64,000 bases of DNA from Mycobacterium fragae (GTDB lineage: Bacteria > Actinomycetota > Actinomycetes > Mycobacteriales > Mycobacteriaceae), in NCBI RefSeq assembly GCF_002102185.1, contig NZ_LQOW01000031.1:673342-737341 (forward strand), read 5' to 3'. Within the stretch, counting starts at the first letter, position 1. Each line of letters starts with the position of its first letter. Of this stretch, positions 15,559 to 23,609 are shown piece by piece. The translations under genes were made by a program, and so were the position numbers. The notes under the pieces are model-generated. The model was not told where the DNA came from. It saw only the letters and a program-made list of their open reading frames with translations, and did not search any database.

Positions 15559-16947
15559 GTGGCGCAGTCTCCGCGAACTCGGTATGCCGCGTGCGGCGGC
15601 GGCGACCGACAGCTTGACATCGCCTACCAGGTGTTTGGCGACGGCCCGACCGATCTCCTCGTGCTGCCGGGGCCATCCATCCCGATCGACACGATCGATG
15701 CCGAGCCGTCGATGTACCGCTTTCATCGGCGGCTGGCGGCCTTCAGCCGGGTGATCCGGTTCGATTTCCGCGGAATGGGCCTGTCGTCGCGCATTCCCTC
15801 GATTGAGATGCTTGGGCCGCAGTTCTGGGCGGAGGATGCGGTCGCGGTCATGGATGCGGTCGGATGCGAGCAGGCGGCGGTCTTCGCGCCGAGTTTCAAC
15901 ACGATGGCCGGACTCGTTCTGGCAGCCGACTACCCGGAACGAGTGCGCAGCCTGGTGATTGTCAACGGCGCGGCACGCGTGCTGCGGGCGCCCGACTATC
16001 CGGTCGGCGCCGCGCCGAGTGAGGCGACTCGATTCGGGACGGTCGGAATAGAGCCTGACGCGGTTGAGCGGGGCTTCGACATGCTTGGCATCGTCGCGCC
16101 GAGCGTCGCTCGCGATGATGCGTTTCGTGCCTGGTGGGATCTGGCCGGCAACCGTGCGGCCTCGCCGAGCATGGCCCGGGCTGCCACCCGCGTGGTGATC
16201 GAGGCCGACGTGCGCGACACACTCACCCGCATCAGCGCGCCGACGCTGATCCTGCATCGTGTCGACGTGGACTTCATCCCGATCGGGCACGGCCGCTATC
16301 TCGCCGAGCACATCGCGGGGTCACGCTTCGTGGAGCTACCGGGCGCGGATTCGCTCTATTGGGTCGGCGATACCGCGCCAATGCTCGACGAGATCGAGGA
16401 GTTCATCACCGGCGTGCGGGGCGGCTTCGAGGCCGAGCGGGTGCTCACCACGATCGTGTTCACCGACATTGTCGGCTCGACGGAGCGCGCCGCCGCGCTC
16501 GGCGACGACCGGTGGCGTGACCTGCTGGACAATCACGACAGCATCATTCGCCACGAGCTCGAGCGATTCGGCGGACGCGAAGTCAACACTGCAGGAGACG
16601 GATTCGTCGCCTCGTTCACCAGCCCGAGCGCTGCCATCGCGTGCGCGGACACCATCGTGGATGCGGTCCGTGTGCTCGGCATCGAGGTGCGGGTCGGAAT
16701 CCACGCGGGCGAGGTCGAAGTGCGCGGCACGCTGAAAGAAGATGTCGCGGGCTTGGCCGTACACATCTGCGCGCGCGTCGCCGCGCTCGCCGGGCCGAGT
16801 GAAGTGCTGGTGTCCTCGACGGTGCGTGACATCGTCGCCGGCTCTCGGCGCAGGTTCACCGACCGGGGCGCCCACGACCTCAAGGGTGTCCCCGGCCGGT
16901 GGCAGCTGTGCGCATTAGTGCGCGACGACGCGACGGTCAGGCGGTAG
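15559..16947 (+). CDS. lipJ: LipJ-type alpha/beta hydrolase fused to class III adenylyl cyclase
   Basis: A 462-residue two-domain protein, the same length I recall for Rv1900c. Residues 1-280 are an alpha/beta-hydrolase-like domain (LVLPGPSIPIDTIDAE, AAVFAPSFNTMAGLVL at the elbow, LILHRVDVDFIPIG at the acid). Residues from about 295 form a class III cyclase domain: TTIVFTDIVGSTERAAALGD (metal Asp), VNTAGDGFVASF (second metal Asp) and GLAVHICARVAALA (transition-state Arg). The substrate-specifying Lys is Asn at residue 343, matching the non-canonical Asn342 reported for Rv1900c. The elbow reads A-P-S-F-N, so hydrolase activity may be weak or absent. It should make cAMP in the cytosol. The gene lies 10 bp after the MFS gene. 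Confidence 0.88.
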   Translation: MAQSPRTRYAACGGGDRQLDIAYQVFGDGPTDLLVLPGPSIPIDTIDAEPSMYRFHRRLAAFSRVIRFDFRGMGLSSRIPSIEMLGPQFWAEDAVAVMDAVGCEQAAVFAPSFNTMAGLVLAADYPERVRSLVIVNGAARVLRAPDYPVGAAPSEATRFGTVGIEPDAVERGFDMLGIVAPSVARDDAFRAWWDLAGNRAASPSMARAATRVVIEADVRDTLTRISAPTLILHRVDVDFIPIGHGRYLAEHIAGSRFVELPGADSLYWVGDTAPMLDEIEEFITGVRGGFEAERVLTTIVFTDIVGSTERAAALGDDRWRDLLDNHDSIIRHELERFGGREVNTAGDGFVASFTSPSAAIACADTIVDAVRVLGIEVRVGIHAGEVEVRGTLKEDVAGLAVHICARVAALAGPSEVLVSSTVRDIVAGSRRRFTDRGAHDLKGVPGRWQLCALVRDDATVRR

Positions 16948-16959
16948 CGCACCGGGGAG

Positions 16960-17247
16960 CTACCCTGACATCGTTTCGCCCACCTCGACGCGCCCGCCGT
17001 AGCCGAGCAGCGGGCAGCCGCTCGCGATCTGCACTGCAGCGTCGAGGTCGTTGGCGGTGATGACGATGTAGCCGGACAACTGGTCACCGGCCTCGGCAGG
17101 CTCACCGAGCATCACCGCGCGTCCCACGCGGCTGCCGAAATCGCTGATGTGCGAGCCGATCTTGCCGAACCAGCTCGACCACGCGTCTTCTTGTTCGGCT
17201 GTCGGGTTGACACCGGGATTGCGAAAGGTCAGGACGTAGGTGGACAT
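16960..17247 (-). CDS. YCII-related (DGPF-type) protein
   Basis: A 95-residue ferredoxin-like protein starting MSTYVLTFRNPGVNPTAEQE. The pattern of a first strand, a helix with WSSWFGKIGSHI, then DQLSGYIVITANDLDAAVQI and a C-terminal GYGGRVEVGE matches the YCII/DGPFAETKE family, which forms dimeric barrels and is often encoded near stress or ECF sigma-factor genes. No sigma gene is adjacent here. It is convergent with lipJ (12-bp gap) and lies downstream of cinA after about 84 bp. Function unknown. Confidence 0.78.
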   Translation of the reverse strand: MSTYVLTFRNPGVNPTAEQEDAWSSWFGKIGSHISDFGSRVGRAVMLGEPAEAGDQLSGYIVITANDLDAAVQIASGCPLLGYGGRVEVGETMSG

Positions 17248-17331
17248 GGCATGTACTCCCTTCTCAATGTTTGCCTCTACCCGCCTGACGTATGGACCCG
17301 CCCCGATCCGACACCGCTGTGAAAAAAATTT

Positions 17332-18600
17332 CTATGGGGCCGCCTCGCTCAGCACACGCCGCAACATATGCATCGCCACCGTCGTCGAACGGTCCCGCAC
17401 GTCGGCGCGATTGCCGGGCAGCCGAAGCGTCCGCGTCAACGACCGGCCATCAGCCAACGCGACGGTGAAGCAGACCGTGCCCACTGGCTTGTCCTCGGTA
17501 CCGCCCTCGGGACCGGCGATCCCGGTGATCGCGACCGCGGTATCGGCCCCGAAGCGGCGCAAAGCACCCGCGGCCATCGCCTCGGCCACCGGTTCGGACA
17601 CCGCCCCGTGCGCCTCGATCATCGCCGCGTCCACGCCGAGCAACTCGGTCTTCGCCTCGTTGGAGTAGGCCACCACCCCACCGCCGACGTACGCCGACGA
17701 ACCCGGCCGGTCGGTCAGCCGCGCCGCCACAAGGCCTGCGGTGCAGGACTCCGCGGTGGCAATCCAGCGACCGGCCAGCAACTGCGCCAGCTGCTCGTCG
17801 ACAGTCGAGCCGTCTTCGGAAAAGACGTGCTGCCCATGCTTTTCGCGCAACAGCTCGACCAACTGGTCGTACACGCCGGCGGCGTCGGGCTCGTAGCGGG
17901 TGACCATTTCCACCTCCCCGCGCCGCAGGCAGGTGGTGATCTCCAGCGACTCGAAACCGGGCAGCCGCTCCTCGGCGTCGCGCAGTGTTTCGGCCAGCCC
18001 GGATTCCGGCAGCCCGAACATCCGCACGGTGTCCTGGCGATAAACGGTCCGCCTCGCGATGGCCTCCTGGACTTCGGGCAGCTGCACCGCTGTCCGCCAC
18101 ATCGGCTGCAGCTCACGCGGCGGCCCCGGCAACACCACGACGGTCGGCGGGCCGGGAACCACAACACCCGGCGCGGTCCCCACCGGATCGATCACCAGCG
18201 CCCCGGCCGGGATCATCGCCTGTTTGCGGTTGGCGGCGCGCACCGCGTCGAAGTCGCCGCCGATGCGCGCCATCAAGGATTTGAGGATCGCCGCGATCTT
18301 GCCCTCCAGCTCGGCGTCCAACACCAACTCACGACCGCAAAACCGCGCCACGGTCGCAACCGTCATGTCGTCGGCCGTCGGCCCGAGCCCGCCGCTGGTG
18401 ATGATCAGGTCGACGCCCTGATCGGCCATGAATTGCAGCTGCGCCTGGATGTCGGGGACCCGGTCACCGCAGATCGTGATGTGGGCAAGCTCCACCCCGA
18501 GCTCGAGAAGCTGATCGGCGATCCAGGGACCGTTGCGGTCCTGCACCCGCCCCGTCAGAACCTCGGTTCCAGTGACCACAATGCCCGCACGCACGCTCAC
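17332..18600 (-). CDS. cinA: CinA family protein (competence/damage-inducible, NMN deamidase type)
   Basis: A 422-residue protein from GTG 18600. The N-terminal half is the MoCF/COG1058 domain (GIVVTGTEVLTGRVQDRNGP, then DLIITSGGLGPTADDMTVAT, the nucleotide-binding G-G-L-G-P-T motif). The C-terminal half from about residue 255 is the CinA deamidase domain: ATAESCTAGLVAARLTDRPG (nucleophile Ser region), then VGGGVVAYSNEAKTELLGV and AVAITGIAGPEGGTEDKPVG. CinA-C enzymes recycle pyridine nucleotides by deamidating NMN; the N-domain has ADP-ribose pyrophosphatase activity in some members. It is divergent from the macro-domain gene with only 23 bp between starts, which couples two ADP-ribose/NAD-related genes. 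Confidence 0.9.
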   Translation of the reverse strand: MSVRAGIVVTGTEVLTGRVQDRNGPWIADQLLELGVELAHITICGDRVPDIQAQLQFMADQGVDLIITSGGLGPTADDMTVATVARFCGRELVLDAELEGKIAAILKSLMARIGGDFDAVRAANRKQAMIPAGALVIDPVGTAPGVVVPGPPTVVVLPGPPRELQPMWRTAVQLPEVQEAIARRTVYRQDTVRMFGLPESGLAETLRDAEERLPGFESLEITTCLRRGEVEMVTRYEPDAAGVYDQLVELLREKHGQHVFSEDGSTVDEQLAQLLAGRWIATAESCTAGLVAARLTDRPGSSAYVGGGVVAYSNEAKTELLGVDAAMIEAHGAVSEPVAEAMAAGALRRFGADTAVAITGIAGPEGGTEDKPVGTVCFTVALADGRSLTRTLRLPGNRADVRDRSTTVAMHMLRRVLSEAAP

Positions 18601-18623
18601 CGCTATGACACTAAAGTGTGGCG

Positions 18624-19118
18624 ATGATCGAGTTAGAGGTGCTTCAGGCTGACGTGACCAAGCTCGAGGTGGACGCGATCACCAACGCCGCCAATACCCA
18701 ACTCAAGCACGGCGGCGGCGTGGCCAAGGCCATCTCCCGCGCCGGCGGGCCGCAGGTCCAGCGCGAGTCGAATGAGAAGGCCCCGATCGGCCTCGGCGAA
18801 GCTATCGAGACCACGGCCGGCGACATGCCGGCACGCTATGTGATCCACGCGGCGACGATGGAGCTCGGCGGGCCGACCTCGGCCGAGATCATCGAGAACG
18901 CGACCCGATCCACGTTGGATAAGGCTGACGAATTGGGTTGCCGTTCACTGGCTTTGGTGGCATTCGGCACCGGCGTCGGCGGTTTCGCGCTCGACGAGGC
19001 GGCCCGGCTGATGGTCGGCGCGGTCCGCCGGCACCAGCCTCGCTCGCTGCAGCGGGTGGTGTTCGCGGTCCATGGCGACGAGGCCGAGCAGGCGTTCCGC
19101 GCGGCCGCGGAGCGCTAG
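18624..19118 (+). CDS. Macro-domain (ADP-ribose-binding) protein
   Basis: About 164 residues from ATG 18624; a GTG two codons upstream is an alternative. It has the macro-domain signature: LEVDAITNAANTQLKHGGGV (the N-A-A-N ... G-G-G-V loop that contacts ADP-ribose), then DMPARYVIHAATMELGGPTS, LALVAFGTGVGGFALDEAAR (the phosphate-binding G-T-G-V-G-G loop) and a final VVFAVHGDEAEQAF strand. It binds or hydrolyses ADP-ribose derivatives. The M. tuberculosis neighbour lppD is longer and annotated as a lipoprotein; no lipobox or signal peptide is present here, so this protein should be cytosolic. It is divergent from cinA. Confidence 0.88.
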   Translation: MIELEVLQADVTKLEVDAITNAANTQLKHGGGVAKAISRAGGPQVQRESNEKAPIGLGEAIETTAGDMPARYVIHAATMELGGPTSAEIIENATRSTLDKADELGCRSLALVAFGTGVGGFALDEAARLMVGAVRRHQPRSLQRVVFAVHGDEAEQAFRAAAER

Positions 19119-19420
19119 GGCCCCGACAGGTAGCGCTCCACCGACTCGGTTTTGCGGGTCATCGCGTCGGTGACACCGGCGCGCCAGTCGACCTTGATCA
19201 CCACACTGACGCGGGGGGCGCGCGCGGCGACGGCTTCGACGGCGTCGTGAACGACCGTCATCACCTCGTCCCAGCTGTCGCCTTCGATGACCGTGAACAT
19301 TGCATCGGTTTTGTTCGCCAAGCCGGAGCGCCGAACCACCCGAACCGCCTCGGCCACAAGCTCCCCGACACCCTCGCCGACGCCCAGCGGCGTCACGGAG
19401 AACGCGACCAGCACCGACAC
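19115..19420 (-). CDS. MTH1187/YkoF-type thiamine-binding-like protein
   Basis: A 101-residue protein starting MSVLVAFSVTPLGVGEGVGE. The beta-strand, then AVRVVRRSGLANKTDAMFTV, then IEGDSWDEVMTVVHDAVEAV, matches the small ferredoxin-like MTH1187/UPF0045 family, whose members bind thiamine or an unknown ligand. A homologue (Rv1898 by recollection) occupies the same place in M. tuberculosis. The end of the gene overlaps the end of the macro-domain gene by four bases, and its start is 32 bp from divergent dtd. The fold assignment is reasonable; the ligand is inferred from the family. Confidence 0.78.
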   Translation of the reverse strand: MSVLVAFSVTPLGVGEGVGELVAEAVRVVRRSGLANKTDAMFTVIEGDSWDEVMTVVHDAVEAVAARAPRVSVVIKVDWRAGVTDAMTRKTESVERYLSGP

Positions 19421-19452
19421 AACACGAGGGTACGCATGGCAGCATCGGGCGC

Positions 19453-19884
19453 ATGCGGGTTCTGGTGCAACGGGTCTCCTCAGCGGCCGTGACGGTCGAC
19501 CAGCAGGTCGTCGGCTCGATCAACCCCGCGAGCCAGGGCCTGCTGGCATTCGTCGGCGTCACCCACGACGACGATGTCGACAAGACCCGGCGGTTAGCCG
19601 AAAAGCTTTGGCAGCTACGCATTCTCGACGACGAACAATCCGCGGCCGACGTCAACGCGCCGATCCTGGTGGTCAGCCAGTTCACTCTGTATGCGGACAC
19701 CGCCAAGGGTCGACGACCGTCGTGGAACGCGGCCGCACCGGGTGCGGTGGCCGAGCCGCTGGTCGGCGCGTTCGTGAAAGCGCTCCAACAGCTGGGCGCC
19801 GAGGTGCAGACCGGTGCCTTTGGTGCCCGTATGCGGGTCGAACTGGTCAATGACGGCCCAGTGACCGTGTTGCTGGAACTGTGA
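19453..19884 (+). CDS. dtd: D-aminoacyl-tRNA deacylase
   Basis: A 143-residue protein, the usual Dtd length, from ATG 19453 (MRVLVQRVSSAAVTV). Both diagnostic motifs are present: ILVVSQFTLYADTAKGRRPS (the S-Q-F-T-L active-site motif) and VELVNDGPVTVLLEL (the N-x-G-P-V-T cis-proline motif). Dtd hydrolyses D-aminoacyl-tRNA, and also Gly-tRNA(Ala), as a homodimer in the cytosol. A longer upstream reading frame exists, but it overlaps the divergent gene, and the chosen ATG matches the family's first strand exactly. Confidence 0.95.
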   Translation: MRVLVQRVSSAAVTVDQQVVGSINPASQGLLAFVGVTHDDDVDKTRRLAEKLWQLRILDDEQSAADVNAPILVVSQFTLYADTAKGRRPSWNAAAPGAVAEPLVGAFVKALQQLGAEVQTGAFGARMRVELVNDGPVTVLLEL

Positions 19885-19944
19885 TTCACATGGTGGCGTA
19901 GCCTGATCTGAGGGTTGGGCCCGGGGATTGGTGGAGCGGCTGAC

Positions 19945-20895
19945 GTGACAAACGCCGAGACTGGTCAGTTCACTTTTGCCCACCCCGCGCTGCTCTATCG
20001 CACGCAGCAGGAGTACCTCGATTGCCTGCTGCCGTTCATCACTGAGTCCGTCAAGGCCGACGCAGCGGTGTTGGTCGCGGTACCGGGACCCAACCTGGCC
20101 CTGCTGGACGAGGCGCTGGGGTCCTCTGCCGATCACGTCGTCATGGCCGACATGACACTTGCGGGACGCAACCCCGGGCGGATCCTCGGCGAAGTGCTGA
20201 GCAGCTTCGTCGAGAAGCATCGCGATCAACCGGTACGCATGGTGGGTGAACCGATCTGGCCCAGCCGATCTGAACTCGAATACCCGGCATGCGTGCAGCA
20301 TGAGGCGCTCATCAACCACGCATTCACCGGCCGCGACGTCACCGTTGTCTGCCCGTACGACGTTGCACAGCTTGACCCCGACGTCATCGTCGACGCCCAC
20401 TGCACCCATCCGGTGCTGTGGCAGCACGGATCGTCCGAGCAGGACAGCCCGACATTCGCGCCTGACGAAGTGTGGGCCCGCTACAACCAGCCGCTGTCCA
20501 GCGATCCGACCGCCGTCAAGTACACGGCGCGAAATCTGGCCGATCTCAGTGGTGCGCGCGCCTTCGCCGGCGCGTATGCGCAGTGGTTCGGCCTGCCCCC
20601 TCGGAAAACCGCGGATCTGCAATTGATCGCCAGCGAGCTGGCTACCTCGAGCCTGACCGAGACCGGCGGGCCGTGCCGGCTCGCGCTGTGGCGTTATGAC
20701 GGCCACATGGTCTGCGAAGCGCGCGACGGCGGATATCTCGATGATCCACTCACCGGGCGCCGACCCTACGGCAGCGACAACGCCCGAGGCCGCGGACTGT
20801 ATGTGGTCAACGCGGTGGCCGATCTGGTGCGTACCCACAGCAGCCCGGAGGCAACCACGATCCACGCCTACCTTCGTCTGGACGAGACGGCATGA
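19945..20895 (+). CDS. MEDS sensory domain fused to RsbW-type ATPase (anti-sigma-factor-like)
   Basis: About 316 residues from GTG 19945, chosen because GGAG lies eight bases upstream. Residues 1-190 form a MEDS domain (FAHPALLYRTQQEYLDCLLP, AAVLVAVPGPNLALLDEALG, CPYDVAQLDPDVI), a ligand-sensing domain first seen in DcmR. The last 120 residues form a GHKL ATPase of the RsbW/anti-sigma class: LQLIASELATSSLTETGG, MVCEARDGGYLDDPLTGRRP and NARGRGLYVVNAVADLVRTH. The N-box usually reads E-L-x-T-N-A; here the Asn is Ser, so Mg-ATP binding may be altered. The stop overlaps the start of the MEDS-STAS gene (ATGA), so the two are a translationally coupled switch pair. Confidence 0.85.
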   Translation: MTNAETGQFTFAHPALLYRTQQEYLDCLLPFITESVKADAAVLVAVPGPNLALLDEALGSSADHVVMADMTLAGRNPGRILGEVLSSFVEKHRDQPVRMVGEPIWPSRSELEYPACVQHEALINHAFTGRDVTVVCPYDVAQLDPDVIVDAHCTHPVLWQHGSSEQDSPTFAPDEVWARYNQPLSSDPTAVKYTARNLADLSGARAFAGAYAQWFGLPPRKTADLQLIASELATSSLTETGGPCRLALWRYDGHMVCEARDGGYLDDPLTGRRPYGSDNARGRGLYVVNAVADLVRTHSSPEATTIHAYLRLDETA

Positions 20896-21752
20896 TGCGC
20901 GCGCAGGCTGTGCTGGACTCCGCCGCAGGATTGGCCCCGTTCGGCCATGTCGCGTGGGGCTACCAAAACCGGGCCGAATTTCTCAGCCGCGCAGCGGAAT
21001 ACATCGCCGACGGGCTGCGGCAGAACCAGTTCATCGTCTACGCCGCGCAGGGCACCCGCGAGACGCTGCGAGCGGAGCTGGCCGCGATGCCCGGAGTCGG
21101 CGAGTACCTCGGCTCCGGTCGTATCACGGCGATCCCGGCCCAGGACTACTTCGTCTACCTGTCCGGAAGCGACGTCGTCGACGCTGATGCCGCACTGGCC
21201 AGATACCTGTCGGTTCTCGAGTGGGCAATCGCCAACGGCTACACCGGCGTCCGGGCGATCGCAAATGTCACGCCGGTCGCCCGAACCGCCGTACAGCGCG
21301 ATGCATTGGCCCGTCTGGAGTACCTGATCGACCAGCGGATGGCGGTGTTACCGGTCGCAGCGCTGTGCGCCTACGACACGGGCGTGCTCGGAGCCGCCGC
21401 AGAAGAACTGATCTGTCTGCACCCGTTCGTCAGCGAGGGATCGGTGAAGTTCCGGCTCTACGCCGACCCGGACGCCGACGTTGATTTCGCGTTGGCCGGC
21501 GAAATCGACGCCTCGGCCGACGCGTTGTTCGAGACCACGCTGCGACGTGTGTGGCCGCTGGAGTCCGGTCACACGCTGCGTATCGATGCCCAGCGTTTGA
21601 CGTTCATCAGCCATCAGCAGCTGGTCATGTTGGAAGAACGTGCCCGCGAGCAGGACAGCAAGGTCCAGCTGTGGACCGAACAACCCGTGATCAATCGGCT
21701 GGTTGACGTGCTCGGTCTGCGCCATGTGCGGGCCGACGCCAAGCCGGTGTAG
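20892..21752 (+). CDS. MEDS sensory domain fused to STAS domain (anti-sigma-antagonist-like)
   Basis: A 286-residue protein. Residues 1-185 are a second MEDS domain (FGHVAWGYQNRAEFLSRAAE, NQFIVYAAQGTRETL, LPVAALCAYDTGVLG). The last 85 residues are STAS-like: VDFALAGEIDASADALFETT, then TLRIDAQRLTFISHQQLVML, then a strand with SKVQLWTEQPVINRLVDVLG. The switch loop reads F-I-S-H-Q-Q-L; the Ser could be a phospho-acceptor but the classical D-S-S-G is not kept. The start codon overlaps the stop of the upstream MEDS-ATPase gene. The pair therefore looks like a kinase plus substrate set, each arm carrying its own sensor. No sigma-factor gene is adjacent. Confidence 0.84.
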   Translation: MMRAQAVLDSAAGLAPFGHVAWGYQNRAEFLSRAAEYIADGLRQNQFIVYAAQGTRETLRAELAAMPGVGEYLGSGRITAIPAQDYFVYLSGSDVVDADAALARYLSVLEWAIANGYTGVRAIANVTPVARTAVQRDALARLEYLIDQRMAVLPVAALCAYDTGVLGAAAEELICLHPFVSEGSVKFRLYADPDADVDFALAGEIDASADALFETTLRRVWPLESGHTLRIDAQRLTFISHQQLVMLEERAREQDSKVQLWTEQPVINRLVDVLGLRHVRADAKPV

Positions 21753-21770
21753 CGGACGGCCACGGACCGC

Positions 21771-22622
21771 ATGCTGCGAGACATTCGTGAACTCGCCGGT
21801 GACCCCGACGCCTATGCCGCCGAGCTTCGCCGGCGCTGGGGCGGACTGCTGAGCTACCGCTACATCGGGCGCAGTTACGTGTCGATGGACCTGGGCCCGG
21901 TTGACGACACCGTCACGCTGCGTCACGATATGCGCAACCCGACCGGCGGCATACTGCTGGCCATGCTGGGCATCGCCTCCCCGGAAGGCGGCGGAATGTC
22001 CGATCTGGAGGCGGTTCCCAACCCGGTCATCCACTCCTGCCAAGTGCTCGACCCGGGCCGAGACGTGCGTCGCATCGAGGTGAAGACCGAGGTGGTAAGG
22101 CGCGGCCGGAAGATGGGTTTCAGCCGATCCCGCATCGTCGACGCCGATCAGCCGGCCCGGGTGCTCGCGCTGACCGAGGGCGAAGGCATCAGCATCGGCA
22201 CGCCACCCGAGGGGCTGGACCGGATGCCGGTCGAACCGATCGAGGTGGTCGACTCCCCCGACCTGCCGCCGCTGTGGCGCGTGTTCGGCGCGCATCGCCG
22301 CGACGACGGGCACTGGACCCTACCGGAACTCGCCGCTGAGGTGGCGTCACCGGACGCGGCGCTGCACCTTGGGCCCCAGTTCGTCGTCCTGGAGACAGCG
22401 GCCCTTGAGCAAGCCGCCGGGCTCGCCGACACCGATCGGCTGCAAGGCGTGTCCTCTCACGTCATGTTCGTGGCCCGCGGCAAGGCCGGCCCGTTCCGCG
22501 TCGAAGCCGAACCGATCGCCGGCGCCAATGGCAGCGTCGCGGTGCGCACCGTCATCCATGACGAGGGCGCCGACGACCGGGCGATCACCGTCGGGTCGTA
22601 CCTGTTCGAAAGCCAACGATGA
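21771..22622 (+). CDS. Hotdog-type thioesterase-like hypothetical protein
   Basis: A 283-residue protein starting MLRDIRELAGDPDAYAAELR. The first half contains LGPVDDTVTLRHDMRNPTGG and a strand set ending RIEVKTEVVRRGRKMGFSRS, which resembles PaaI-type acyl-CoA thioesterase halves. The second half repeats the pattern (LHLGPQFVVLETAALEQAAG, then VSSHVMFVARGKAGPFRVEA and AVRTVIHDEGADDRAITVGS), suggesting a double hotdog. Catalytic residues cannot be named with confidence. It overlaps the following methyltransferase by four bases (ATGA) and follows the MEDS-STAS gene by 18 bp, so it may be the third gene of that transcript. Confidence 0.68.
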   Translation: MLRDIRELAGDPDAYAAELRRRWGGLLSYRYIGRSYVSMDLGPVDDTVTLRHDMRNPTGGILLAMLGIASPEGGGMSDLEAVPNPVIHSCQVLDPGRDVRRIEVKTEVVRRGRKMGFSRSRIVDADQPARVLALTEGEGISIGTPPEGLDRMPVEPIEVVDSPDLPPLWRVFGAHRRDDGHWTLPELAAEVASPDAALHLGPQFVVLETAALEQAAGLADTDRLQGVSSHVMFVARGKAGPFRVEAEPIAGANGSVAVRTVIHDEGADDRAITVGSYLFESQR

Positions 22623-23515
22623 CCGCACGCTCCGACGACGACGAATGGGACATCGTCACCAGCGTCGGCTACACCGCCCTGCTGGTAGCCGGATGGCGTG
22701 CATTACACACCGCAAGTCCCGACCCATTGGTCCGAGACGAATATGCGCGGCATTTCATCGCTGCCTCGGCCGATCCGTATTTGACTGCGCAACTTGCCGA
22801 TCCGGGAACATCTGAGGGCGCGACGGCATTCCCGCGGCTTTACGGCGTGCAAACCCGGTTTTTCGACGAGTTCTTCATGTCAATGGCCGACGGCGGTTTG
22901 CGGCAAGCGATCATCGTCGGCGCGGGTCTGGATTCGCGGGCATACCGGCTTGCGTGGCCAAGCGGCACAACAGTGTTCGAGATCGATCGGCCGAAAGTCC
23001 TTGAGTTCAAGCGACGCGTGCTTGCCGAGCACGGGGCCGAGCCCACCGCCCGGCGGATCGACGTCGCGGTGGATCTGCGGACCGACTGGTCGATACCGCT
23101 GCGGGCATCCGGCTTCGACCCGCAACAGCCCAGCGCCTGGTCGGTGGAAGGGCTGCTGCCCTACTTGACCGCCGCCGCGCAAGACACCCTGTTCACGCGC
23201 ATCGATCAGCTCTCGGCGCCGGGCAGCCGGCTCGCGATTGGTGCGCTCGGTTCGGGCCTTGACCGACATCGGCTCTCCGCCCTGGAGGCGACCTACCCCG
23301 GCCTGAACAAGTCCGGCGACTTCGATTTCTCGAATTTCACCTACGACCAGGAAACGAAGACCAAACCCGCGCAGTGGCTGGCCGAACACGGATGGTCAGT
23401 CGATCCGGTCCGCACCAACCCGCAGTTGCAAACCGACTACGGACGAACACCCAACGATGTGGATGTGCAAATCGACAACATCATGCACTCCGAATACATC
23501 ACGGCGACCCGTTGA
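22619..23515 (+). CDS. SAM-dependent methyltransferase, mycobacterial TIGR00027 family
   Basis: A 298-residue protein of the large mycobacterial family of putative S-adenosylmethionine-dependent methyltransferases. Recognisable parts are SVGYTALLVAGWRALHTASP at the N-terminus, LRQAIIVGAGLDSRAYRLAW (SAM-binding G-A-G-L-D-S-R-A motif), VFEIDRPKVLEFKRRVLAEH (motif II acidic residue) and PSAWSVEGLLPYLTAAAQDT (E-G-L-L-P-Y-L). By recollection Rv1896c holds the equivalent place beside dtd. The natural substrate of this family is unknown. It overlaps the upstream thioesterase-like gene by four bases and converges on the acyl-CoA ligase at 23610, with a large inverted repeat between. Confidence 0.88.
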   Translation: MTARSDDDEWDIVTSVGYTALLVAGWRALHTASPDPLVRDEYARHFIAASADPYLTAQLADPGTSEGATAFPRLYGVQTRFFDEFFMSMADGGLRQAIIVGAGLDSRAYRLAWPSGTTVFEIDRPKVLEFKRRVLAEHGAEPTARRIDVAVDLRTDWSIPLRASGFDPQQPSAWSVEGLLPYLTAAAQDTLFTRIDQLSAPGSRLAIGALGSGLDRHRLSALEATYPGLNKSGDFDFSNFTYDQETKTKPAQWLAEHGWSVDPVRTNPQLQTDYGRTPNDVDVQIDNIMHSEYITATR

Positions 23516-23530
23516 GCCTCGCCGCCTGGC

Positions 23531-23592
23531 GCCGAGTGTGTGGGTTATGCACGCGATTTCGCGATTTTTCGACCATAACCCACACAGTCGGC
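23531..23592. repeat. Long inverted repeat between convergent genes, likely bidirectional terminator or dispersed palindrome
   Basis: The arms TGTGTGGGTTATG (23537-23549) and CATAACCCACACA (23574-23586) are perfectly complementary across a 24-base spacer. Pairing extends outward through GCCGA and TCGGC with a single mismatch, giving about 19 bp per arm. It sits in the 94-bp gap between the ends of the methyltransferase and the acyl-CoA ligase, a place suited to a two-way transcription stop. It lacks a U-tract directly after either arm, so it may instead be a dispersed palindromic element. Confidence 0.6.
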
Positions 23593-23609
23593 GGTGCATG
23601 CGACGGCAA

